Assembly (NCBI GenBank): GCA_028290305.1
Contig: JAQGKC010000162.1
Location: 1 to 5,847 of the forward strand
From: Bradyrhizobium sp.
GTDB lineage: Bacteria > Pseudomonadota > Alphaproteobacteria > Rhizobiales > Xanthobacteraceae
Direction: 5' to 3'
DNA: 5,847 nucleotides
The notes beneath the pieces are model-generated. The model was given only the letters and a program-made list of their open reading frames with translations. It searched no databases and had not been told where the DNA came from. Position numbers and translations under genes: made by a program. Shown piece by piece: positions 1 through 4,203 of this stretch; position 1 is the stretch's first letter, and each line of letters starts with the position of its first letter.

Positions 1-602
1 GTCTGCGGAATGCCCTGCCAGACCAGGAACAGCGTGTAGACGACGCAGATCGGCAAGAGGACATAGAGCGTGCAGCGCGTCACATCGACCCAGAAATTGC
101 CGATGGTGCGCATCGAAGAACGGGAGAAGCCGCGGATCAACGCCACCGCAAGCGCGATGCCGGTGGCCGCCGACAGGAAATTCTGGTGTGTCAGTCCCAG
201 CATCTGCACGAGATACGACATCGTGCTTTCGCCGCCGTAATTCTGCCAGTTGGTGTTGGTGATGAAACTGATCGCGGTGTTGAAGGAAAGATCTTCCGCG
301 ACCGCGGACTGCCCCGCCGGATTGAACGGCAATATCGCCTGCAGGCGCATCACTGCATAAAGAATGAGGAAACCGCCGACATGGAATAGCAGCATGGCGA
401 CCGCATAGGTCAGCCAATGCTGCTCGCGCCTCTCATCGACGCCGCCGATCCAGTAAAGTCCGGCCTCGACCGGCCGCAGGACCGGAGAGAGGAATGTGCG
501 CTCGCCATTGAAGACGCGCGTCATGTACCAGCCGAGCGGTTTGACCAGCGCGACAACGATCGCGCAATACAGAATAATTTGAATCCAGCCGATGGCAGTC
601 AT
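1..602 (-). CDS. kdpA: Potassium-transporting ATPase subunit A, N-terminal 200 codons (partial at left edge)
   Basis: KdpA is the K+-selective channel-like subunit of the inner-membrane KdpFABC pump, which takes up potassium at very low external concentrations using ATP hydrolysed by KdpB. Read on the minus strand, the protein begins [12 protein letters not shown] and stays open for 200 codons to the window edge; the family is usually about 560 residues, so roughly the first third is present. The first selectivity-filter segment is clear at about residues 113-125 ([13 protein letters not shown]), followed by [11 protein letters not shown] at 140-150, both typical of KdpA. Several hydrophobic helices are visible (about 4-22, 64-86, 143-157, 172-195). 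The ATG at 600-602 is chosen because it gives the expected family N-terminus and has an AAAGG Shine-Dalgarno 8 bases upstream. It follows kdpF by 43 bases and is certainly co-transcribed with it; kdpB and kdpC would be expected beyond the left edge. Confidence 0.97.
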   Translation of the reverse strand, partial: MTAIGWIQIILYCAIVVALVKPLGWYMTRVFNGERTFLSPVLRPVEAGLYWIGGVDERREQHWLTYAVAMLLFHVGGFLILYAVMRLQAILPFNPAGQSAVAEDLSFNTAISFITNTNWQNYGGESTMSYLVQMLGLTHQNFLSAATGIALAVALIRGFSRSSMRTIGNFWVDVTRCTLYVLLPICVVYTLFLVWQGIPQ

Positions 603-645
603 GGGATGTGCCTTTGAATTTGCGCGAGATCGATACGAGAGGCGG

Positions 646-735
646 TCAGAACCGCTCGGGCCGCAGCAGGGCGTAGGTCAGGTAAAACAACAGGCCTGCG
701 GAGACGAGGCCGGCGAGCGAATAATCGAAGATCAT
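646..735 (-). CDS. kdpF: KdpF, small stabilising subunit of the Kdp potassium pump (29 aa)
   Basis: KdpF is a single-helix peptide that stabilises the KdpABC complex in the inner membrane. The minus-strand frame encodes 29 residues: it begins [14 protein letters not shown], continues through one hydrophobic helix (about residues 7-22) and ends YALLRPERF before a TGA stop. The closing Y-A-L-h-x-P/A-E-x-F pattern is the KdpF hallmark (E. coli KdpF ends YALINAEAF), and length and position directly before kdpA fit the family. A strong Shine-Dalgarno (GAAGGAG) lies 7 bases before the ATG. The gene is short enough to be missed by automatic gene callers. Confidence 0.93.
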   Translation of the reverse strand: MIFDYSLAGLVSAGLLFYLTYALLRPERF

Positions 736-750
736 GGTCGTTCTCCTTCA

Positions 751-799
751 GAGCGTTTTCGAGCGAAATGGCTATCGGTTCGCGTGAAGAAAACGCGTC
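751..799. repeat. Dispersed palindromic intergenic repeat inside the kdp operon
   Basis: The sequence folds into a two-part hairpin. The outer arms GCGTTTTC (753-760) and GAAAACGC (789-796) are perfect complements; the inner arms GCGAA (763-767) and TTCGC (779-783) enclose an 11-base loop. From memory, near-identical elements (GCGTTTTCGAGCGAA ... TTCGCGTGAAGAAAACGCG) are scattered in large numbers between Bradyrhizobium genes, which makes this a REP/RIME-type repeat. It fills most of the 69-base gap between the 27-residue ORF and kdpF, so it will be transcribed within the operon mRNA. The palindrome is seen directly; the family assignment is recalled, not searched. Confidence 0.75.
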
Positions 800-804
800 A
801 GAAA

Positions 805-888
805 CTAAAGCCGTTCGCAGGCGTAGGCGTAACTTATTCCCGCTACGAAGAAGCCGAGGCCGAGGGCCAGCATGAAGACGTCCAACAT
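805..888 (-). CDS. Small single-helix membrane peptide heading the kdp operon (27 aa)
   Basis: A 27-residue frame begins MLDVFMLALGLGFFVAGIS, ends YAYACERL and stops at TAG. Residues 4-22 form one hydrophobic helix, and the C-terminus carries an R and an acidic residue after a cysteine, the layout of an inner-membrane micropeptide. A good Shine-Dalgarno (AGGAG) lies 7 bases before the ATG at 886-888. It is the first gene on the kdp transcript, 69 bases ahead of kdpF. From memory, similar peptides (an MLD-start, a central GxGFF and a C-terminal Y-x-x-A-C-E/D-R-L) precede kdpF in many alpha- and betaproteobacteria and are usually left unannotated or called hypothetical. A role as an additional Kdp accessory peptide is inference from position and shape only. 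It is too short for most gene callers. Confidence 0.8.
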   Translation of the reverse strand: MLDVFMLALGLGFFVAGISYAYACERL

Positions 889-949
889 GAAATGCTCCTA
901 TGCGTCGTGAACCGCGGGACGAGGAGGAACGGCCTTCTCGCTTTATCTT

Positions 950-968
950 GGGTGGTGAAGTGCCACCC
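950..968 (-). promoter_or_regulatory. GC-rich hairpin in the kdp 5' leader
   Basis: GGGTGG (950-955) and CCACCC (963-968) are perfect complements around a 7-base loop, 62 bases upstream of the first small ORF of the kdp transcript. There is no U-tract after it on the minus strand, so it does not look like an intrinsic terminator. It may simply be a leader stem. The pairing is seen in the sequence; any role is inference. Confidence 0.3.
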
Positions 969-991
969 GGCGCATAGGTTTTCGAGATGGG

Positions 992-1010
992 GGTAACGGT
1001 AACGTTATAG
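992..1010. promoter_or_regulatory. Possible operator: doubled GGTAAC hexamer and TAACGTTA palindrome
   Basis: GGTAAC occurs twice head-to-tail (992-997, 998-1003) and runs into the 8-base palindrome TAACGTTA (1000-1007), next to a minus-strand TATAAC that could serve as a kdp -10 element. A regulator such as KdpE could bind here, but the alphaproteobacterial KdpE site is not one I can recognise, so this is a low-confidence suggestion. Confidence 0.25.
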
Positions 1011-1051
1011 GAATCTCATAAAGGTTTCCGCTCCCGGATCGCCCCGGCCGA

Positions 1052-1091
1052 GGCCATAGGGTGGGCTGAGCGAAGCAAGCCCACCATCTTG
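1052..1091. repeat. Palindromic intergenic repeat with GGTGGGCT/AGCCCACC arms
   Basis: GGTGGGCT (1060-1067) and AGCCCACC (1078-1085) are perfect 8-base inverted arms around a 10-base spacer with GAGCGAAGC. Elements of this kind (TAGGGTGGGCT, a GCGAAGC-like centre, then AGCCCACC) are, from memory, among the commonest intergenic repeats in Bradyrhizobium and relatives. The flanks beyond the arms do not pair, so the copy is degenerate or short. The structure is seen; the family is recalled. Confidence 0.6.
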
Positions 1092-1101
1092 CATCAATAT
1101 G

Positions 1102-1131
1102 GAGCCGCCACGTTTATAGAGCCGCCACGTT
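1102..1131. repeat. Tandem 13-base direct repeat, period 17
   Basis: GAGCCGCCACGTT occurs at 1102-1114 and again, exactly, at 1119-1131, separated by the four bases TATA. Two exact 13-base copies with a 17-base period could be a paired regulator site or a small slippage duplication. No known operator is matched. Confidence 0.5.
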
Positions 1132-1251
1132 CCTGCACTTATGAAATCCCTATATCTTGGGGCCTTGTCCCATCTCGTTTTCAAATGACGTTTTGACCAT
1201 CTTGCCTGGTGCGGCTGCAGATCGCGGCCGCGCCCTATGTGAGATGACCGC

Positions 1252-1719
1252 ATGCCGCTCCTTTCAGAACATCATGATCCCGGCGAGTTCGACGATCGGC
1301 TCCGCGACGCCCATACCGTGACAGCAGAGCTGATGTCGGAGATCATCGGCCAGACCTGCCGTCGCTTTCCGTCCGTCGGACAGACTGAAAAGACCGCGCG
1401 GATCGAGCGATTGCTTCAATCCGGCGCCTGGACCGATGCAGCGCTTGCATTGATCGATCTGGAACTGCCGCAATGGCAGGTTCGCCGCATCGTCTATGAC
1501 GAGGGCGAATGGCATTGCGCGCTGTCACGCGAGCGCGAACTTCCCGAATGGCTCGACCAATCGATCGAAACCCGCCACACGGATTTGCCGCTGGCTATCT
1601 TGAGCGCGTTCGTCGACGTCCAGCGCATCAGTGCGCCCCGGAGCACGACAAGCGTTCCCGCGGTACCGCAGGAAGCAAGCTCGCTCTACGAGCCGGTCTG
1701 CTGCGATAATTTTGCGTAA
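1252..1719 (+). CDS. Conserved-looking hypothetical protein (155 aa)
   Basis: I do not recognise a named family. The protein begins MPLLSEHHDPGEFDDRLRDA and appears soluble, with no signal peptide or membrane segment. A probable compact domain spans about residues 15-120: an amphipathic stretch (DAHTVTAELMSEIIGQTCRRF), then TARIERLLQSGAWTDAALALIDLELPQWQVRRIVYDEGEWHCALSRE with several tryptophans, and PEWLDQSIETRH. The last 35 residues are low in order (serine, threonine, proline). Codon choice is GC-rich and gene-like. The ATG at 1252 is the only sensible start: an in-frame TGA lies at 1240-1242 and the next Met is internal. The Shine-Dalgarno is weak (GAGATG upstream). It lies 39 bases ahead of the next plus-strand gene, so a shared transcript is possible. 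I recall bradyrhizobial hypotheticals of this kind, without a function. Confidence 0.72.
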   Translation: MPLLSEHHDPGEFDDRLRDAHTVTAELMSEIIGQTCRRFPSVGQTEKTARIERLLQSGAWTDAALALIDLELPQWQVRRIVYDEGEWHCALSRERELPEWLDQSIETRHTDLPLAILSAFVDVQRISAPRSTTSVPAVPQEASSLYEPVCCDNFA

Positions 1720-1758
1720 AGCCGCGGACGATCCGATATCGCAGCTTGCCCGCGGTCG

Positions 1759-2097
1759 ATGCTTGCAATCAATCCCCTGGGCCGTGCAAGCCCATCCGTC
1801 AGAGTCTCGAATTTGGCGCAACTTCCGAATCTACCGCAAGAACTGAGATCGACGCAGGCGCTCGTTCGCTTTGGCCTGCGAATGATCATTCTCGTCGCCT
1901 TCTCCACGTTCAGCGGCGTCGGCTTTGCCAGAAGCCTTGCCGCGTTGCTGTGGATGTCCACCGTCTTCAGCGCCGTCGTGGGCGCGGTGAAGCGCGAGCC
2001 TCTGTTCGACACGGATATCAACCATTGGGATGAAACGGTGGCCTACGCCGCGCTGTTCTGCCTGGTCCACGGGCTCAACGAGGCCGCTCCGGTTTGA
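1759..2097 (+). CDS. Small hypothetical inner-membrane protein (112 aa)
   Basis: No named family is recognised. Residues 1-38 are polar or proline-rich (MLAINPLGRASPSVR...). Then come two closely packed hydrophobic helices at about 40-56 (RMIILVAFSTFSGVGFA) and 58-78 (SLAALLWMSTVFSAVVGAVKRE), a short loop with PLFDTDINHWDET, and a third, weaker helix at about 93-106 (VAYAALFCLVHGL). The HWDE motif just before the last helix is a feature I associate with small Bradyrhizobium membrane hypotheticals. The start is uncertain: ATG 1759 has no good Shine-Dalgarno, and an internal ATG at 1882 (residue 42, at the first helix) is a possible alternative. It follows the previous gene by 39 bases on the same strand. 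Confidence 0.68.
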   Translation: MLAINPLGRASPSVRVSNLAQLPNLPQELRSTQALVRFGLRMIILVAFSTFSGVGFARSLAALLWMSTVFSAVVGAVKREPLFDTDINHWDETVAYAALFCLVHGLNEAAPV

Positions 2098-2215
2098 GGC
2101 GGTTTCGCGTGATCACATACGAACAAAGCGGCTCTACGGCGGCGGGCTCCCATCCTCCGACGACATATCGGCCGCCCCCAATACATGGCGCATCGCATGA
2201 TAGGGCTTCGGCTAT

Positions 2216-2611
2216 ATGGAAATGGATTCAAATGCTTGGGGTAGTGAACGGCACGCGAAAGCACTTCGCGCCTGGCAACTGGCGCTTCTGCGATTTGCGA
2301 TCACGATGGACAACGCTGACAGGCTAGCGTTGTTAGCCATCGCCGCCGAACTCGACGCGCCCGGTTCGCGGCCATCAACCAGACCGGCCTTCAAATTCTT
2401 TTACACCACGAGCGCTGAACTCCGCCACGCCATCATCAACCCGCTGCCTTCGACCAGCAATGCGGTCCTGCAGCGGTACCTGTCGCGAACCGATGACGAG
2501 CGTTTGAAGCGCGCATTCGCAGCCGCTCTGGCGATCGATATGCCTCAGGCGAGGCTGCTGACGGTATCGCCAAAATCCAACGGTGATTTATGGAGAGGGC
2601 TGAGCCGTTAA
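2216..2611 (+). CDS. Hypothetical soluble helical protein (131 aa)
   Basis: No named family is recognised with confidence. The sequence looks all-helical and soluble: AWQLALLRFAITMDNADRLALLAIAAELD (about residues 19-47) and AVLQRYLSRTDDERLKRAFAAALAID (about 83-108) are amphipathic helices, linked by PAFKFFYTTSAELRHAIINPL. The last 20 residues are polar and probably disordered. Similar small proteins occur, from memory, in Bradyrhizobium genomes without an assigned role. Two starts compete, ATG 2216 and ATG 2222; AGGG at 2202-2205 is the only Shine-Dalgarno-like element, 10 bases before 2216. It ends 30 bases before the stop of the convergent gene at 2642. Confidence 0.7.
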   Translation: MEMDSNAWGSERHAKALRAWQLALLRFAITMDNADRLALLAIAAELDAPGSRPSTRPAFKFFYTTSAELRHAIINPLPSTSNAVLQRYLSRTDDERLKRAFAAALAIDMPQARLLTVSPKSNGDLWRGLSR

Positions 2612-2640
2612 GCTGCCGAAAACGGCCTTGAGTTTCCTAG
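2612..2640. terminator. Weak candidate terminator between convergent genes
   Basis: In the 30-base gap between two convergent genes, GCCG (2615-2618) and CGGC (2623-2626) pair around an AAAA loop. AAG (2610-2612) can extend the stem with CTT (2627-2629) across a two-base bulge. There is no clean U-tract on either strand, so it is only a weak candidate for ending transcription. Confidence 0.3.
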
Positions 2641-2641
2641 A

Positions 2642-2974
2642 CTAGAAGTCCCACTTGTCGCCCAATATCATCGGCCGCTGCGGGAATTTCGCGGTATCCT
2701 TGTCCGAATTCTGGCTTTCCTGCGCGTCCGTCCGCACCAGCCCGTCGTCGCGCGGATCGACCTGAAACATCAATTCGCGCTGCAGCCGGCGCGTTTTCGC
2801 GGCCACGATCGCCTGGTGAAAAGTGTTGAGAGCGGCAAGTGTCCGGATGATGGCCCACCGCGCGAACACGCGCAGCTGCTTTGCCAACGTTCGCCGTGAC
2901 GGAACGGCGATCGGCGATCGGTTGACGCCGGTCAGATCGCTAGGCTTGTCGTGGTGCGAATAGAATATGGTCAT
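2642..2974 (-). CDS. Hypothetical basic/helical protein (110 aa), C-terminal PQRPMILGDKWDF
   Basis: No function is known to me. The protein begins MTIFYSHHDKPSDLTGVN, has a basic amphipathic central helix at about residues 25-70 (SRRTLAKQLRVFARWAIIRT, then LAALNTFHQAIVAAKTRRLQRELMF), a charged flexible stretch at 71-97, and the C-terminus PQRPMILGDKWDF, which I recall from short Bradyrhizobium hypotheticals (PQRPhILGDKWDF). The frame is open back to a TTG at 3001, but ATG 2974 is preferred: it has GGAAG seven bases upstream. That Shine-Dalgarno lies in the loop of a 7-base-pair hairpin directly abutting the ATG, described separately. It converges on the 131-residue gene. Confidence 0.72.
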   Translation of the reverse strand: MTIFYSHHDKPSDLTGVNRSPIAVPSRRTLAKQLRVFARWAIIRTLAALNTFHQAIVAAKTRRLQRELMFQVDPRDDGLVRTDAQESQNSDKDTAKFPQRPMILGDKWDF

Positions 2975-2997
2975 GTCGGATCTTCCAAAAATCCGAC
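2975..2997 (-). promoter_or_regulatory. Hairpin presenting the Shine-Dalgarno in its loop, abutting the start codon
   Basis: On the minus-strand mRNA, GUCGGAU (DNA 2997-2991) pairs perfectly with AUCCGAC (2981-2975) around the 9-base loop UUUUGGAAG. The loop carries the GGAAG Shine-Dalgarno, and the last stem base is immediately followed by the AUG at 2974. Such a stem could tune ribosome access, or as DNA the palindrome could be a protein site. The pairing is exact and seen directly; the regulatory meaning is inference. Confidence 0.5.
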
Positions 2998-3054
2998 GCA
3001 AGCAGCGCGCCGGATCGATTGGAAGATGCGAGCACAGGCATAGGAAATCGAGAT

Positions 3055-3106
3055 GGAATGCCGCGCCCCGTCATAGGCACGGCATAAAGACCGGCGCGGC
3101 TATTCC
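3055..3106 (-). terminator. Large stem-loop immediately after the relic fdsA-like stop codon
   Basis: GGAAT-GCCGCGCC (3055-3067) is complementary to GGCGCGGC-T-ATTCC (3093-3106), giving 13 base pairs with a single bulged base. The 25-base spacer can fold further (CCGT 3068-3071 with ACGG 3079-3082). On the minus strand the stem begins within the last codon and stop of the relic frame (TAG at 3102-3100), the usual place for a transcript-ending structure. The bases after it on the minus strand (ATCTCGATTT) have only a short T run. It could instead be a dispersed palindrome. Confidence 0.5.
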
Positions 3107-3135
3107 GCCGCGCTGCGGATCTCGTTTCGAATCGC
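3100..3135 (-). pseudogene. Isolated remnant matching the 3' end of fdsA
   Basis: Bases 3104-3124 are identical over 21 bases to 4208-4228, the last codons of fdsA. Read on the minus strand in the same register the remnant encodes AIRNEIRSAAE and stops at TAG (3100-3102); fdsA ends AEIRSAAE and stops at TGA. An in-frame TGA at 3136-3138 closes the remnant after 11 residues, so it is not a gene by itself. It looks like a duplicated or left-over 3' end separated from fdsA by the cNMP-binding gene. The identity is seen; the origin is inference. Confidence 0.5.
3104..3124. repeat. 21-base direct repeat, left copy (possible attachment-site-like duplication)
   Basis: Starts TCCGCCGCG and ends GGATCTCG; identical and in the same orientation to 4208-4228. 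The two copies are offset by 1104 bases and bracket the cNMP-binding gene with its leader. A 21-base exact match within a 5.8-kb window is very unlikely by chance, even with GC bias. Confidence 0.75.
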
Positions 3136-3276
3136 TCATATTTATGTTACGGCTATGAAACGTGGTCGAATTCCATCTGTAGGTGGACACGGCCGATCTG
3201 GTGTCTTTAAATTGCTCTTCCTATGCAAACATGCATCCAATAATCCCCATCGATTGCATGATAGAATGGCGATTCT

Positions 3277-3315
3277 GCAGGACCCGCATGACGCGGTGTG
3301 AGAGAAACGTCCTGC
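3277..3315 (+). promoter_or_regulatory. Structured leader element upstream of the cNMP-binding gene
   Basis: GCAGGAC (3277-3283) and GTCCTGC (3309-3315) are perfect 7-base complements. Directly inside, CCGC (3284-3287) and GCGG (3293-3296) form a second stem with loop ATGAC, stacked on the outer stem and leaving a 12-base single-stranded arm (3297-3308, TGTGAGAGAAAC). The element ends 47 bases before the GTG start. It matches no riboswitch class that I recognise. It may be a regulatory RNA fold or an operator; its presence on the transcript depends on an unlocated promoter. Confidence 0.4.
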
Positions 3316-3362
3316 TTCACCGAAGGGCCTGGGGATCCGATGAAGCTTAGCGGTGCAGACCT

Positions 3363-4157
3363 GTGACGACGCTAGATCGCATTCTCGACACAGCGACGGA
3401 CAACCTCAGGGTTGCAAAGATCCTGATTCAACTAGGTCTCGATCCCAACAACGTCACCTACGACGCGATATTCAATCGCCTTCTGGAAACCGTGCTGGCC
3501 AACATTACCATTGCCAACATGTGTGCCCTGATTGGCGCAATCTTCTTTGTCGCCACGTTGCTGACGCAGACCATGGTGCCGCTGCGCGTCGCGAACATGA
3601 TCGGCTGTACATTTTTCGTCGGCTTTGGCGCGCTCGCCGGAGACGTCAAGACTTTCCTCTTGTATCTCCTGCTGCTCCCGATCAACGCCCTTCGCCTCCG
3701 TCAAATGCTCCGTCTCGTCAAGAAGGCACGTAGCGCAACGCAGGGCGATACGTCGATGGAATGGCTCAAACCGTTCATGACCGAGCGCGAATATCGCAAA
3801 GGCGATATTCTGGTCAAAAAAGGTGATGCAGCGAACGAGATGTTCCTGACCGTCACCGGAAAATTCCTGGTCACCGAAATCGGCGTCGAACTTCCGCCGG
3901 GACGTCTGATGGGCGAACTTGGCTTCCTATCGCCCGATAACCGACGGACGGCGACAGTCAGGTGCATCGAGAACGGCCATGTCTTGACCATCACCTATGA
4001 AAAGCTGCTCGAAATCTACTTTCAGAACCCGCAATTCGGCTATTACTTCCTCGTCCTGACCAGCCAGCGTCTGCTGGAGAATATCTCGAGGCTCGAAGGA
4101 ATAGTCGCACAAAACAAAATCACGCAGCAGGCTGTAACTGCGGGCGGCACGAACTGA
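3363..4157 (+). CDS. Membrane-anchored cyclic nucleotide-binding protein, Popeye-like layout (264 aa)
   Basis: A probable inner-membrane sensor that binds cAMP or cGMP on its cytoplasmic side. Three hydrophobic helices lie at about residues 48-68, 73-93 and 95-110, followed by a basic linker (RLRQMLRLVKKAR, 111-123) and a CRP/cNMP-binding beta-roll at about 131-250. The phosphate-binding cassette is intact: MGELGF at 183-188 and NRRTATV at 193-199, so G184, E185, L186, R195 and T196 occupy the positions of CRP G71, E72, L73, R82 and S83. YRKGDILVKKGDAANEMFLTVTGK (144-167, in two parts around KKGD) is the usual first half of the fold. There is no helix-turn-helix, so it is not a transcription factor. 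Three helices plus a cNMP domain resembles Popeye-domain proteins, and I recall close homologues in Bradyrhizobium annotated only as cyclic nucleotide-binding. The start is GTG 3363; a TAG at 3348-3350 excludes anything upstream, and the Shine-Dalgarno is poor. GC is about 50-52% in two sampled lines against 70-75% in fdsA. Confidence 0.88.
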   Translation: MTTLDRILDTATDNLRVAKILIQLGLDPNNVTYDAIFNRLLETVLANITIANMCALIGAIFFVATLLTQTMVPLRVANMIGCTFFVGFGALAGDVKTFLLYLLLLPINALRLRQMLRLVKKARSATQGDTSMEWLKPFMTEREYRKGDILVKKGDAANEMFLTVTGKFLVTEIGVELPPGRLMGELGFLSPDNRRTATVRCIENGHVLTITYEKLLEIYFQNPQFGYYFLVLTSQRLLENISRLEGIVAQNKITQQAVTAGGTN

Positions 4158-4203
4158 ACGTCCCCTGCGAACGAAATCGTCGCGGCGAACGGCTATTTCT
4201 CAT

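Larger units (their letters stand above)
889..1251. other. Divergent intergenic region between the kdp operon and the plus-strand small genes
   Basis: These 363 bases hold the 5' leader of the kdp transcript (minus) and the upstream region of the gene at 1252 (plus). I see no credible gene. Contents: a GC-rich hairpin at 950-968; a doubled GGTAAC hexamer (992-997 and 998-1003) overlapping the palindrome TAACGTTA (1000-1007), a possible regulator site; a minus-strand TATAAC (1005-1010) that could be a -10 box but has no convincing -35; a palindromic repeat at 1060-1085; and a tandem 13-base repeat at 1102-1131. On the plus strand, TTGACC at 1193-1198 resembles a -35 but its partner 17 bases on is poor. 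No promoter can be named with confidence. Confidence 0.6.
2975..3362. other. Structured intergenic region upstream of both flanking genes
   Basis: These 388 bases lie between two divergently oriented genes (start at 2974 minus, start at 3363 plus). I find no credible gene. In order they hold: the start-codon hairpin (2975-2997), a large stem-loop (3055-3106), the isolated copy of the fdsA 3' end (3100-3135), an AT-richer stretch (about 3136-3270; the 3181-3240 line is about 48% GC by hand count), and a 7-base-pair inverted repeat with a nested stem (3277-3315) in the probable leader of the cNMP-binding gene. TAGAAT at 3262-3267 could be a -10 box for the plus strand, but there is no convincing -35. 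Confidence 0.6.

Noticed and set aside
186..996. Plus-strand open frames across the kdp genes
   Set aside because: They overlap kdpA, kdpF and the small peptide gene on the opposite strand and encode no recognisable protein; they are shadows of the minus-strand genes and of the palindromic repeat.
1109..1133. EcfG-type general-stress promoter on the minus strand (GGAAC, 16 bases, CGTG)
   Set aside because: The -10 element matches CGTT at only three of four bases, the site lies inside the tandem repeat, and it is far (over 200 bases) from the first gene; a chance match is likely.
1005..1253. Minus-strand 82-codon frame
   Set aside because: It runs through the palindromic repeat and the tandem 13-base repeat, has low-complexity repeat-derived content and no family resemblance, and lies where promoters are expected.
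2975..3001. Upstream TTG start adding nine residues to the 110-residue gene
   Set aside because: It has no Shine-Dalgarno, whereas the ATG at 2974 has GGAAG at good spacing.
4158..4203. Search for a terminator between the convergent cNMP-binding gene and fdsA
   Set aside because: No stem of useful length followed by a T run is visible on either strand.
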